64,000 bases of DNA, taken from Streptomyces sp. NBC_01408. GTDB lineage: Bacteria; Actinomycetota; Actinomycetes; Streptomycetales; Streptomycetaceae. Location: contig NZ_JAPEPJ010000001.1 of NCBI RefSeq assembly GCF_026340255.1, positions 3,465,001 through 3,529,000 of the forward strand, read 5' to 3'. The notes under the pieces are model-generated. The model was given only the letters and a program-made list of their open reading frames with translations. It made no database searches and was not told the origin of the DNA. Below are positions 29,689-38,146 of the stretch, piece by piece. A program made the translations under genes and the position numbers. How positions within the stretch are numbered: the first letter of the stretch is position 1; the number at the start of each line of letters is the position of its first letter.

Positions 29689-30066
29689 ATGACCAACGCA
29701 AAGGGCTCCACTACGAGGAAGTCGCTCCCCCGCTTCGAGGAAGCCGAAGGGCTGGGGCCATCGGACAGGGAGTTCGTGCGGGACCTGGTCGCCGTGCTTG
29801 ACAAGCACGGCAACCTGGACCGCTTCGGCCTGTGTCTCCTGCATGACCACTTCCCGCTCGCCGCGGACGAGGTAATGGTGGAGACCAACGACTCCGGCAC
29901 TCGCACGCTGCACGCGCACGTGGAAAAGGTGGGGCGGACACGGCACGCCAAGGCCTCGCAGTGGAGGTTCGCGCCGCATGGCACAGAGTCCGGGGAAGGC
30001 CCCTATCGGGTGATCATGCTGTGTGACCCCCTCGACCTGTGCCCAGAGCGCGAGCGCGACCACTGA
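29689..30066 (+). CDS. Hypothetical protein, 125 aa
   Basis: Soluble, acidic protein with no signal or membrane segment. Features: GLGPSDREFVRDLVAVLDKHG (helical), FGLCLLHDHFPLAADEVMVE with a paired His, and a C-terminal CDPLDLCPERERDH. I do not recognise it. It is divergent from the large membrane protein (203-base gap, no other gene seen) and ends 4 bases before repeat copy C. Confidence 0.6.
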   Translation: MTNAKGSTTRKSLPRFEEAEGLGPSDREFVRDLVAVLDKHGNLDRFGLCLLHDHFPLAADEVMVETNDSGTRTLHAHVEKVGRTRHAKASQWRFAPHGTESGEGPYRVIMLCDPLDLCPERERDH

Positions 30067-30070
30067 CCCC

Positions 30071-30260
30071 CCCTTCGGGGAGACCCCTCATACGGTCCGT
30101 GCAACGGCGTACGGAACTCTGACGCAGCGCCCGCCATGTCCCCGACTGGGGATGGCGGGCGTTGTGGCGTTCACGCCCTTGACTCCTTGTAGTCGCACTG
30201 TTCCGTTCCGCAGAAGTTCCGGCCGGGCGGGGACTACGCTTCTCGCGGAGCAAGGGCACT
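30071..30260. repeat. Interspersed hairpin repeat, copy C (longest)
   Basis: 190 bp. The left part matches copy A and the right part copy B. The stem GCGCCCGCCAT / ATGGCGGGCG (30127-30137, 30152-30161) can end the preceding gene, while the right part probably contains the promoter and operator of the XRE gene that starts 22 bases later. Confidence 0.8.
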
Positions 30261-30281
30261 GCGGAAGCGGGGAGTTGGCTC

Positions 30282-31118
30282 ATGGCCAAGCCGAAGGACC
30301 AGGACGGGGCGCAGACGCCGGAGGAGTTCGCCCGGGAAGAGCTGCGCCGCAGGCGCGAGGCGGCCGGGCTCACCCAGGCGGCGCTGGCTGAGCTGATCTT
30401 CACCACCAGGTCCTACCTCGGCCAGATGGAGTCCGGCCAGCGCCGACTGCGCCCGGAGATCGCGGAGCTGATCGACAGGGAGCTGGGTACCGGGGACTAC
30501 TTCTATCGCCTGGCCAGGGCGTTCAAGTCGAAGCATGCGGAGTACTTCGCCCCTGCGGCCGAGCTGGAGGGGCTGGCGAGAGCCATCTACCAGTACGCGT
30601 CCACGCTGGTACCCGGGCTGCTTCAGACGAAGGACTACGTCCGGGCCGTGACCCGCGCCAGCAACCCCACCGCGCTTGCCGAGCGCGTCGACGACCTGGT
30701 CGCGTCCCGCATGGATCGCGCACGACTGCTTGACGACCCGGCCACCCCTGAGGTGTGGCTCGTGCTGCACGAGGGCGTACTGCGGACGGCGGTCGGAGGG
30801 CACGGGGTGATGGCAGAGCAGTTGCGGCACATCTCGGCGTCTGTCCGCGCGCATCGGATCACGGTGCAGGTGGTGCCGTTCGCGGCCGGCGCGCATGGCG
30901 CTCTGGAGGCGTCCTTGAAGCTCATGCAGTTCGCCGACGCACCTGACGTGGCCTACACGGAGGGGCCCCACTCGGGGCAGTTGCTCGACTATCCGGCCCT
31001 GGTCCGGCGGTACTGGAGATCATACGATCTTGCCAGGGCCGCTGCGCTGTCGCCGGAGGTGTCCCTGACCTTGATCGAGTCGGCGGTGGAGGAGCACGCG
31101 AGATGCGCGCAGACGTGA
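30282..31118 (+). CDS. XRE-family regulator with DUF5753 (Scr1 type)
   Basis: 278 residues. HTH_31 DNA-binding domain at about 12-75 (LRRRREAAGLTQAALAELIF, SYLGQMESGQRRLRPE). DUF5753 effector domain at about 90-270, with the standard landmarks LVPGLLQTKDYVRAV, RMDRARLL and VQVVPFAAGAHGAL. GGAG eight bases before the ATG. The 3' end overlaps the DUF397 gene by 16 bases. Such pairs are abundant in Streptomyces and have been proposed to act as regulators of development or as toxin-antitoxin-like units. Confidence 0.93.
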   Translation: MAKPKDQDGAQTPEEFAREELRRRREAAGLTQAALAELIFTTRSYLGQMESGQRRLRPEIAELIDRELGTGDYFYRLARAFKSKHAEYFAPAAELEGLARAIYQYASTLVPGLLQTKDYVRAVTRASNPTALAERVDDLVASRMDRARLLDDPATPEVWLVLHEGVLRTAVGGHGVMAEQLRHISASVRAHRITVQVVPFAAGAHGALEASLKLMQFADAPDVAYTEGPHSGQLLDYPALVRRYWRSYDLARAAALSPEVSLTLIESAVEEHARCAQT

Positions 31119-31303
31119 AGGGCCTGTCCTGGCGGACATCCTCGTACAGCAACGGCGAGGGCGGCGACTGCGTCGAGGTGTCCGACGACCTCCCCGGCGC
31201 CGTCCCCGTCCGCGACACCAAGCTGGCGGACGGCGGCCCGGTGCTCGTGTTCCGGGCCTCCGCGTGGGCGTCGTTCGTGCGGGTCGTGCGGAGCCGAGGC
31301 TGA
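31103..31303 (+). CDS. DUF397 small protein (XRE partner)
   Basis: 66 residues with the complete DUF397 signature: LSWRTSSYSNGEGGDCVEV, VPVRDTKLADG and the final FRASAWASFVRVVRS. No catalytic site is visible. It overlaps the XRE gene out of frame, which indicates coupled translation and matches the usual partner arrangement. Confidence 0.93.
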   Translation: MRADVKGLSWRTSSYSNGEGGDCVEVSDDLPGAVPVRDTKLADGGPVLVFRASAWASFVRVVRSRG

Positions 31304-31313
31304 TCCCGTGGCA

Positions 31314-32480
31314 TCAGACCGATTGCAGGGGTGGGACGTTCCTCGCGATCGCGGCGGCCGGCAGCAGAATGCTCGGCTCGGCGCCGGGGTCCTCGACCAC
31401 GACGACGCCGGCCGCCTGAATGTCGAAGCCTGTCGGCCAGATCGTGAGGTCGCTTGCCAGTGCGCCCTCCAATTTCGCCCGTGTCAGGTCGGCGCCAGTG
31501 AGGTCGGTTCCTCGGAGGTCGGCCAGCCTCAGATCCGCGCCGGCGAACTTGGTGCCACGGCCCCGCGCCTTGCGCAGATTCGCCTCCCGCAGGTCGGCGT
31601 CGGAGAAGTCGGCGTCGCTGAGGTCGGCCCTGACCATGCGAGCGCCCCGCAGGTCGGCTTCGATGCAGCGGCTCTGGTGGAGAACCGACGTCCCGAGCTC
31701 CACATGCCTCATGTTGGCCGCGATCAGCGATGCCTTGGTCAGGTTGACCTGGTAGATGCTCGCCGCTTCCAGGCAGGCGCCGTCGAAGTTGATGTGGTGC
31801 AGCCACAGTCCGTCGCAGTCGGCCCGACGCAGGTCGGTGTAGCTGACGTTGAGCCAGTCGGGCCGGCGTTCCTGGCACAGGACGCCGAGACCGGTGAGCG
31901 CCACCTGGGCATCCGCGGCACGGGTCTCCAGTGGAGGCACGGAGTTGATGGAGGATTGCGCCGGCGGGGAGTCCTGCCCTTGCGGAGGCCATGGCAGGTG
32001 AGTCCGAAGGAACGCGGCCATGATCGAGATGACCGCCTCACGGTCGTGCGGCGAATGGTCCGCAATCCGCCACAGCGCATAGAGACCACCTATCCGCACG
32101 TCCAGCTTCTCGCTGCCGAGCTGGTCGACCGCCCGGCTGAAGCGGTCGGTGATGTGTCCCTCTCGGGTGGCGTTCAACCCCTCCTGGTTGACCCTCAACT
32201 GTCGCCAGGTGGCGTACGCCCCGAAAAGGACGACAGCGCCACCGACTGCCTGCAGGAGCGTCGTGCGCACGTTGTTCACGGCTCCGAGCCGTTCAGCGAC
32301 CCCGATCCGAGCACCTGCGAGATCGCGGTCGACCACCAGACCCGGCAGCACCACGACCACAACGGTCAGCGCGGCGAGCACGGCCAGCACCGCCGCCACC
32401 GCGAAGAGAGCGGAACTGACCCGACGACGCCGCGAGGCGACCGGTATGCGGCGGCCATGAGTAGATCCCCCCGTATCCAT
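31314..32480 (-). CDS. Membrane-anchored pentapeptide-repeat protein
   Basis: About 388 residues. Basic N-terminus, two hydrophobic segments (about 22-45 and 80-98), a helical region containing FSRAVDQLGSEKLDVRIGG, then about 25 pentapeptide repeats of A(D/N)Lxx form (ADLRGARMV, ADLSDADFSDADLREANL) forming a right-handed quadrilateral helix near 210-350. Family members of this topology are widespread in actinobacteria without known function. ATG 32480 is favoured; a GTG at 32504 is possible and neither has a clear ribosome-binding site. Confidence 0.8.
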   Translation of the reverse strand: MDTGGSTHGRRIPVASRRRRVSSALFAVAAVLAVLAALTVVVVVLPGLVVDRDLAGARIGVAERLGAVNNVRTTLLQAVGGAVVLFGAYATWRQLRVNQEGLNATREGHITDRFSRAVDQLGSEKLDVRIGGLYALWRIADHSPHDREAVISIMAAFLRTHLPWPPQGQDSPPAQSSINSVPPLETRAADAQVALTGLGVLCQERRPDWLNVSYTDLRRADCDGLWLHHINFDGACLEAASIYQVNLTKASLIAANMRHVELGTSVLHQSRCIEADLRGARMVRADLSDADFSDADLREANLRKARGRGTKFAGADLRLADLRGTDLTGADLTRAKLEGALASDLTIWPTGFDIQAAGVVVVEDPGAEPSILLPAAAIARNVPPLQSV

Positions 32481-32534
32481 GCGCACATGATCGCAGGGCG
32501 GCACGGAAGCCGGTGGACCTATCCGGTCAGAGCA

Positions 32535-33209
32535 CTAGGCGTACTCGGCGCGGGGGCCCGAGAGGTGCTCGGCCAGTACGGTCAGCCAGGCGCTCGGGGT
32601 GTGGGGGGACGGCGGGTCGACCTCCATGCCCAGTTCGGCGACGCCGACCGCGTAGTCGACCTCCTCCAGGCCCAGGGCGAGCAGTTCGCGCAGCTCACCG
32701 ACGAGGCGCGCCACGACCGTCGGGTCGGCCGAGCCGGCGTAGTCGGCGACCGCGTTCTCGTGGTCCTCGAACTCCTCGGGCATGTCCTGCGAGAACCAGC
32801 CGCCCAGGAACTGGCCGAGCTCGGGGAAGCGGGCGTGCCACTCCCAGTGGGTCCCGGGCAGCGCCGACGGGGGCGGGACCAGGCCCTCCTCGGCGCTCCG
32901 CTTGATGTGGTCGGCGAGCAGCAGCAGCCACTGCTGGATCTCGGCCTCGGGGAGGCCGATGTCCGGGACCGGGTAGAACTCGCCGAGGCGCAGCCGCAGG
33001 CGGCCGGGCGGGTTCTGGGCGTAGGTGCGGAGCTGCTGCTCGGCCACCGACAGGGCCCAGGGACGGGTGTGCCAGGTGTGGCGCAGGTAGGCGGTGAGGG
33101 CCTGACCGGGCCGGTCGGGGGTGTCGTCGGCGGCGAGGCCGGCGTACGCGCTGACAACCTGGTCGAGCTCGCCGTAGCGGCGGTCGAACTCCAGGGGCTT
33201 CATGGACAT
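32535..33209 (-). CDS. CdiI-type immunity protein
   Basis: 224 residues. The C-terminal half (about 120-220) resembles contact-dependent-inhibition immunity proteins (CdiI_2): FLGGWFSQDMPEEFEDHENAV, a spaced YAG..ADPTVVARLVGEL and LELGMEVDPP-like ending. It follows the orphan RNase A-type toxin cassette by 13 bases, as expected for the cognate immunity gene. Start at 33209 or 33203 (two in-frame ATGs). Confidence 0.7.
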   Translation of the reverse strand: MSMKPLEFDRRYGELDQVVSAYAGLAADDTPDRPGQALTAYLRHTWHTRPWALSVAEQQLRTYAQNPPGRLRLRLGEFYPVPDIGLPEAEIQQWLLLLADHIKRSAEEGLVPPPSALPGTHWEWHARFPELGQFLGGWFSQDMPEEFEDHENAVADYAGSADPTVVARLVGELRELLALGLEEVDYAVGVAELGMEVDPPSPHTPSAWLTVLAEHLSGPRAEYA

Positions 33210-33222
33210 GGGGCCTGTGCCT

Positions 33223-33522
33223 CTACAGGTAGATCGGGAAGGTGCCGTGCACGACGAAGCCGAGCGGGCTCGCAGGATCCCGCCGGAGCACCACCCGCGC
33301 GGCCCGCACATCCACGGCCCCGCGCCCGGCGAGCGCCATGGCCTGGATCAGGACGCGGCCGACGGGCTCCTCGCGCGAGGGCCAGGCGGCTTCGATGGTC
33401 AGGCGGGGGCGGGTGCCCTGGGCGAGCCAGCGGTGGATGGCCTGCTCGTTGCGGGTGACGACCTGCTGGGTGGCCCACTGGGCGGTTTCCCGGTCGGGGT
33501 ACGTGGCGGATCTGGTGAGCAC
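33223..33522 (-). CDS. Orphan C-terminal fragment of an RNase A-like (CdiA-CT type) toxin
   Basis: 99 residues beginning RSATYPDRETAQWATQQV and ending GFVVHGTFPIYL. This aligns by pattern with the last half of the bacterial RNase A domain and with the neighbouring toxin (ASSSFADLNSAQKY and PPFVVYTSAP). The first half with the G-x-H-x4-HVGK histidine motif is absent, so it should be inactive by itself. GTG start, no strong ribosome-binding site. Probably a displaced toxin tip that can recombine onto the full-length toxin gene, kept with its immunity gene. Confidence 0.7.
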   Translation of the reverse strand: MLTRSATYPDRETAQWATQQVVTRNEQAIHRWLAQGTRPRLTIEAAWPSREEPVGRVLIQAMALAGRGAVDVRAARVVLRRDPASPLGFVVHGTFPIYL

Positions 33523-33547
33523 TCGGTTTTCCCGTTCGGGGGTCGGA

Positions 33548-34147
33548 TCAGAGGGACTGGAAATTCCAGAACACGGCGACTTCGTCGTCGTTCACGGCGA
33601 TCAGCCCGGCGTCCCAGTCGTAGTGGCTGAAGGAGTCGTGGCTCCGGGAGGGCGGGCTGTAGAAGTCGGGACGGTCGCCCTTCCAGCCGAGGTTGGTGTA
33701 GAAGCGGGTGCCGTCGGGGAAGCGCGACAGGATCGCATCGGCCCGGCGTTCCATCGTGGGCGCGCGCTCTTCCCAGTCCTGTGATCTGGTGATGTCCGAA
33801 GGGCTTGCTGCGGATCCGAGCAGGACGAGGAGCGACCGCACCGAGGACCGGGGGAGTTCTCCCACCCGTCGGCGGTAGCGTTCCGCATCCGCGGGGCCGG
33901 AGGGCGTCTCCAGCCACGGGAAGAGCGGATCGTCCTGGCGCTCTTCCTCCCCTTCGTAGGGGTCGATGGATTCCCAGCCCCGGGGGTCCCGCGTTTCGAG
34001 GCGCATGATCGCCCCGGCGTCGAGCCACCATTCGTCGTGCTTGCGCGGAGCGACGGCGACGAACGTGCAGAGCCATTGGTAGAGCTTCAACGCGTCCGAC
34101 CAGGTCTGTGCGTCGAGCCGGCTTTCTTCCATGGTTCGCTCCATCAT
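33548..34147 (-). CDS. Probable immunity protein of the RNase A-like toxin
   Basis: 199-residue acidic, Trp-rich cytoplasmic protein with no signal or membrane segment (WLCTFVAVAPRKHDEWW, PSRSHDSFSHYDWDAGL). I do not recognise the family. Its ATG overlaps the toxin stop by 4 bases (ATGA), the standard position for a cognate immunity gene, which is the basis for the call. Confidence 0.55.
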   Translation of the reverse strand: MMERTMEESRLDAQTWSDALKLYQWLCTFVAVAPRKHDEWWLDAGAIMRLETRDPRGWESIDPYEGEEERQDDPLFPWLETPSGPADAERYRRRVGELPRSSVRSLLVLLGSAASPSDITRSQDWEERAPTMERRADAILSRFPDGTRFYTNLGWKGDRPDFYSPPSRSHDSFSHYDWDAGLIAVNDDEVAVFWNFQSL

Positions 34148-35850
34148 TCCGGTGCCGAGGTGTAGACGACGAACGGCGGGTTCAGGTTCGGGTCGTACTT
34201 GAGACGACTGGTCACGCCGTGCGTGTCCTGGGCGGGCCTCACCGTGCCGGTGACGGTGTCCACCGTGACGGTCTTGCCGGTCACGGTGGGGGCGGTGGAC
34301 GGGCCTTCGGTCGGGACCGACGGGACGCCGATGCTGAGGTCCTTGGCGGGCGGCGGGTTCTTGAGCCAGTCCTGGATCTCCGGGGTGTTCTCTCGGATGT
34401 TGTACTGAGTGTATTTCTGCGCCGAATTCAGATCGGCGAAGGACGAGGAAGCGAGCACGTCGAACTTTCCGTTCGCGCGCTGCTCGTCCTTGATCCGCTG
34501 CAGGAGCTGCTCGTCCGTCTTGCCGACGTGCTTGTCGATGGTGTGGGCGCCGTTCAGCCCCTCGTTCGTCGCCAGGTCCAGCGAGTACATGTACGGGAAG
34601 GGGCTCTCCCCGCCGATCTGCCAGCTGTGTTCCTTCTTGAACTCGTTGAGCGAGCGGGCGCCGAAGCTGTGGGCGCGGGCGATCTCCGCCTGGTAGGTCG
34701 GGGCGCTCGTGATCGCGATGTCGAGTTCCGGGAGGAGGGCCTTGAGCTTGCCCGCCGCCTCGGTGAACTCCTTGTGGTACGTCTCGACGACCGCGTCACA
34801 CCCCTCCTTGTCCATGTGGCTCCGGAAGGAGAGCACGAGCCGGCCGACGATCCCGCCGACGGCCAGCCTGGTCAGGTTCATCAGACTCAGGTCGGAGCAT
34901 TCCTTGGCCATGGCCTTCGCCGCGTTGATGCCGGCCTGGCTCGTGAACTTTCTGGTCCTCTCACCGACGTCGGCGACGTGGTCCAGGAGGGCCGCGACCT
35001 CGTCCGCCGTCTTCTTCAGGACGTCGACGATGGGGCGCCGCCCGGACGGCGGGAGGTCCTTGGTGGTCCGCCACTGGCGGCCCGTCTGGCTCCGGTTCCC
35101 CTCCGTGTCCAGCTGGCGGCCCCACGCCGTGGTGCCCCAGATCGTCTGGCCGAAGGTCCGCATGGCCGTCTGCCACTCGCCCTTGTCCTTCGGATCGGTG
35201 ATCCCGGCGATGGCCGTGTTGAAGTCGTCCGAGGCCTTCACGGCTTCGGAGCCGAGCTTCTTCCATGCCTTGGCCATGTCCCGGACCTCGTCGTCCTTGA
35301 TGCCCGGGGTGATCTCGTGGACCTTGCCGAGGCGCAGGCCGTGCTCGATGGCGGGCCGGATGACGTCCGCGAGGAAGTCGGGGAACTCGCCGATCACGCC
35401 GGAGATCCACCAGGAATCGACGTCCTCGCCGGTGCCCGTCCACTTGATGGGGTTGACCGGCCCGTAGCGCGGAGGCTTGTTGATGACCACCGGCTCCGGC
35501 TGTCGGCGGGGCTGCGTTCCCTTGCGGCCGCCGGCCTCCCATTCGGCCAGTACGTAGTGGTTGGCGGTGTGGTTCAGGCCGATGGAGGCGCCGCCGGCAC
35601 TGACCACGCTGCGGCCCCACGCTTCGAGGAACTTGGCGGCCACCTCCGCGTAGGCGTCCGCGAACGCGTCAGGGCCTCGGCCGGTCCCGGCGGACTGGTT
35701 GTACTTGTTCAGCACGTCGACGAGGACGAACGCCCGCTCGGCATGCGCGAACTGGGCTTCCTTCACCTGGTCGGAGGCATGGTGGACGTGCACCGGCTGG
35801 ACGTCGAAGCCCCCGTTCGCCGCCGGGGAGGGCGGGGGCGTTCCGGCCAT
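34144..35850 (-). CDS. WXG100-linked polymorphic toxin with RNase A-like C-terminus
   Basis: 568 residues. N-terminal helical region (1-110), a long middle region rich in charged helices (110-420), and a C-terminal toxin module from about 430. GAHTIDKHVGKTDEQLL (434-450) gives the histidines of the bacterial RNase A/CdiA-CT fold, then ASSSFADLNSAQKY and the final FVVYTSAPE. Expected to degrade RNA in rival cells. Insertion of a Pro/Thr-rich segment (PSVPTEGPSTAPTV) within the module is unusual. It follows two WXG100 genes (TGATG junction), implying type VII export. The start at 35850 is set by that junction. Confidence 0.75.
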   Translation of the reverse strand: MAGTPPPSPAANGGFDVQPVHVHHASDQVKEAQFAHAERAFVLVDVLNKYNQSAGTGRGPDAFADAYAEVAAKFLEAWGRSVVSAGGASIGLNHTANHYVLAEWEAGGRKGTQPRRQPEPVVINKPPRYGPVNPIKWTGTGEDVDSWWISGVIGEFPDFLADVIRPAIEHGLRLGKVHEITPGIKDDEVRDMAKAWKKLGSEAVKASDDFNTAIAGITDPKDKGEWQTAMRTFGQTIWGTTAWGRQLDTEGNRSQTGRQWRTTKDLPPSGRRPIVDVLKKTADEVAALLDHVADVGERTRKFTSQAGINAAKAMAKECSDLSLMNLTRLAVGGIVGRLVLSFRSHMDKEGCDAVVETYHKEFTEAAGKLKALLPELDIAITSAPTYQAEIARAHSFGARSLNEFKKEHSWQIGGESPFPYMYSLDLATNEGLNGAHTIDKHVGKTDEQLLQRIKDEQRANGKFDVLASSSFADLNSAQKYTQYNIRENTPEIQDWLKNPPPAKDLSIGVPSVPTEGPSTAPTVTGKTVTVDTVTGTVRPAQDTHGVTSRLKYDPNLNPPFVVYTSAPE

Positions 35851-36155
35851 CAGGCGGCCCCCCAGCCGCGCAGCACGGCCCGGTGCGCGGAAGCGTAGGT
35901 GAGGTGGCCGTTCACCACGATGTCGTGCAGCCAGGCTTGGGTGGCCTGCAGGTCCTGGGCGGACCGGTCCCATTTGTCGAGCTGGTCGACGAAGGTCTGG
36001 CGGGCCTCGCCGTCCCAGCTGAGCACGGCCTTCTCGACGCGCCGGTAGAGCAGGTCGAGCTGTTCGTTGAGCGTCTTGAGGATCTCTTCGAGGTCGCCCG
36101 CCATACCCTGCAGCGCCGCGAAGTCGACTGATATGTGGTCGTCGCTCGACGACAT
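35850..36155 (-). CDS. WXG100-family protein (second)
   Basis: 101 residues forming a helix-turn-helix hairpin: ISVDFAALQGMAGDLEEILKTL and WDGEAR at the turn (about 47-52), the position of the W-x-G motif, then FVDQLDKWDRSAQDL. Expected to be exported with, or to chaperone, the toxin encoded 1 base overlap downstream. AGGGGG five bases upstream of the ATG. Confidence 0.85.
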   Translation of the reverse strand: MSSSDDHISVDFAALQGMAGDLEEILKTLNEQLDLLYRRVEKAVLSWDGEARQTFVDQLDKWDRSAQDLQATQAWLHDIVVNGHLTYASAHRAVLRGWGAA

Positions 36156-36188
36156 GAATCCCCCTGCCTCTGGTGCTCCTGGTCCTGC

Positions 36189-36629
36189 CTACAGGTCGGC
36201 GATGCGGCTGCGTGGCGCGGGCGGCGCGGGCGGCGCGGTGTTGGGCGTGGACAGTGCGTCGGTCTCCGCCCGGACGTCCCTGTCGGCCTGGACGCGCCTG
36301 AAGTCCTCCAGGATCTCCAGCTCCTGCGCCGAGAACCCGTCCTTGCTCAGGCGGATCGCCTTGGCCAGGACCTTCATCGTCTGCCGGATGCGGACGGCGT
36401 CCTCGGCGGCGGCCCGGTGCTTGGCCCGGTACGCCTCCGAGGCCGGCCCGCGCCAGCGGGCCTCGATGCCGTCCACGATCTCGTCCATGCGCAGGAGCTG
36501 CTTCTTCAGGACTTCCTGCATCGTGTCGAGGTCACCGGCGAGCTTCTTGAGCTTGTCGCCGTCGACCGCGAGGTCTGCCGCGGGACCGGCCGAACCGGTC
36601 GAACTCGCCGCATCGGGAGCTGTGTTCAC
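36189..36629 (-). CDS. WXG100-family protein (first)
   Basis: 146 residues. A disordered N-terminus (1-20), then the hairpin LKKLAGDLDTMQEVLKKQL - ARWRGPASEAYR (W-R-G turn near 57-62), and a Pro-rich tail PPAPPAPRSR. GTG start with AAAGGG before it. Heads the toxin operon; the next WXG100 gene begins 34 bases downstream. No ESX ATPase or membrane genes are in the window, so export would use a system encoded elsewhere. Confidence 0.85.
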   Translation of the reverse strand: MNTAPDAASSTGSAGPAADLAVDGDKLKKLAGDLDTMQEVLKKQLLRMDEIVDGIEARWRGPASEAYRAKHRAAAEDAVRIRQTMKVLAKAIRLSKDGFSAQELEILEDFRRVQADRDVRAETDALSTPNTAPPAPPAPRSRIADL

Positions 36630-36743
36630 GGTGTCCCTTTCCCGAGTGTGCCGTCAAAAAGACCGTCCGGCCGACCGTAGCAAACGTCGAGAAAGGGCCT
36701 GCGAACCATTACTGGCCGGCCGGCCGGTCGGCCGACCGGACCG

Positions 36744-37277
36744 TCATCCGGCCGGGGTGCTCGGGGCGTCCTCGCCCGGAACCTCGCGGGGCGGTTCGTC
36801 GTCGTTGCCGCGGCGGAGGGTGTGGAGGCCACGGGTCGGGGTCCAGGTGCGGATGACCAGGTCGTCGCCGTCGACGGCGATCTGGACCACCTCCGTCAGG
36901 TCGGCGTGGAAGAGGTGGAAGGGGTGCGGGCTCTCCGTCTCCTCCGCGTACCGGTGCAGCTCCGGCGGGTCCAGCTGTTCCACCGCGCGGCCGGAGATCC
37001 GTACGTCCCCGTCCGGCATCGTCTCGCCCTCGCCCGGATTGGTGTGCAGGGCGAAGCGGGGGTCGCGCTGGAGGTCCCTGGCCTTCATCGAGCCCGCCAT
37101 CATCCCGAGCCACAGCTCCCCGCCCCGGATGTCGACATTGAGCCCGGCCAGCCGGGGGGAGCCGTCTTTGCGGAGGGTGCCCAGCACGTGGTGCGGGTAC
37201 TGCGCGAAGCGGGCCCGGACGGCCTCCGCGAATTCCGGCTCCGCCTTCTCGAACGCTGCCCAGTTGTTCGTCGTCAT
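36744..37277 (-). CDS. PPOX-class flavin/F420-dependent split-barrel protein
   Basis: 177 residues with the pyridoxamine 5'-phosphate oxidase-like split barrel: HHVLGTLRKDGSPRLAGLNVDI, LWLGMMAGSMKARDLQRDPRFALH and DVRISGRAV. Family members bind FMN or F420 and act as small-molecule oxidoreductases. Homology begins at MTTNNWAAF, so the ATG at 37277 is chosen. Monocistronic; the upstream 100 bases of the WXG100 operon lie just beyond its stop. Confidence 0.85.
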   Translation of the reverse strand: MTTNNWAAFEKAEPEFAEAVRARFAQYPHHVLGTLRKDGSPRLAGLNVDIRGGELWLGMMAGSMKARDLQRDPRFALHTNPGEGETMPDGDVRISGRAVEQLDPPELHRYAEETESPHPFHLFHADLTEVVQIAVDGDDLVIRTWTPTRGLHTLRRGNDDEPPREVPGEDAPSTPAG

Positions 37278-37323
37278 AGCCCCATCAAAGCGCCTGGCCG
37301 CGGCCGGGGCCGCCCGATAAGGC

Positions 37324-37430
37324 TCAGACACGCACGATGCCCGCACCGCGGGCCGCCGCCAGCCACGCGGGGAACTCCGCGACCAGCCGGTCGTACAGTT
37401 CCCCGTCCGGGACGGCGCGCGGGTTTGACC
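37324..37430 (-). pseudogene. Possible 3' gene remnant
   Basis: A short minus-strand reading with good actinobacterial codon bias, PRAVPDGELYDRLVAEFP then AWLAAARGAGIVRV and TGA, has no start or upstream homology. It looks like the tail of a lost gene. Family not recognised. Confidence 0.35.
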
Positions 37431-37499
37431 ACGGGGCGGTTCGTCTCATCGAATCTCGATGGATGGAAACGATGCTGTCCCGTCAGGTGAGACGGGGAA

Positions 37500-37976
37500 T
37501 CAGCGGGTCTTGGCGGTCGCTCCGGCCGCGATGATCGCGCCGGTCGAGTTGAACACGTAGCCGTCGGCGCGGTATAGACCCCCGCTATTACCGGTCTCGT
37601 AGCGCGTGAAGGCCGTGCGGCACTCCCGTTCGAGACCCGTGATCGGCCCGGAGTTGCAGGTGAAGGTCCCCGCGTCGCTACCGGCGGAGTCGTAGACGTG
37701 GAGGTATGCGTTCGCGTGCTGGCCGGTCCCCAGGTCCTCGTAGAGGCGCACCCAGGCGAAGTAGAAGTAGCCATACGTTGCCACCGAGGTCCGGCACAGT
37801 TGCACCGTGCCGATCTCCCGTGCGGACGCTCGGACCCGGATGTGGTTCGCCGACACAACGGTCCCTTCGCCGCCGCAGTTGGCCACTGCCGCCGGGGCCG
37901 GGGAGGCCCCGACCCCCACCGTGCCCAGTGCGAGTCCGGCGGTCACCACTGCCGCCCGCAGGCGTTTCCATGCCAT
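37500..37976 (-). CDS. Small secreted protein
   Basis: 158 residues. Sec signal peptide MAWKRLRAAVVTAGLALG to about APA (29), then a mature domain with four cysteines (NCGG, QLCRTS, FTCNSG, RECRTA) probably forming two disulfides, and aromatic-rich YGYFYFAWVRLYED. I do not recognise the family. GGAGGG lies 7-12 bases before the ATG at 37976. Monocistronic. Confidence 0.75.
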   Translation of the reverse strand: MAWKRLRAAVVTAGLALGTVGVGASPAPAAVANCGGEGTVVSANHIRVRASAREIGTVQLCRTSVATYGYFYFAWVRLYEDLGTGQHANAYLHVYDSAGSDAGTFTCNSGPITGLERECRTAFTRYETGNSGGLYRADGYVFNSTGAIIAAGATAKTR

Positions 37977-38146
37977 TCGTTTTTCCCTCCCTCGGTCCGC
38001 GGGGGCCGGCGCGAGTCGCCGTGCCCGCCAGCGGAAGCCATCGACGCCCCGGCGTCTCACTCGACTTTGCATCTCCGCGGGTCGGGCCGTCGCGTGGCGG
38101 CGAGATCCAATGAACGGAACAGATGCAGGCCGGATACGGTGCAGGC

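Noticed and set aside
36720..36740. Palindromic GGCCGG/CCGGCC cluster near the WXG100 operon as a regulatory site
   Set aside because: Simple GC-rich symmetrical runs are common in this genome; it most likely ends the neighbouring PPOX gene transcript.
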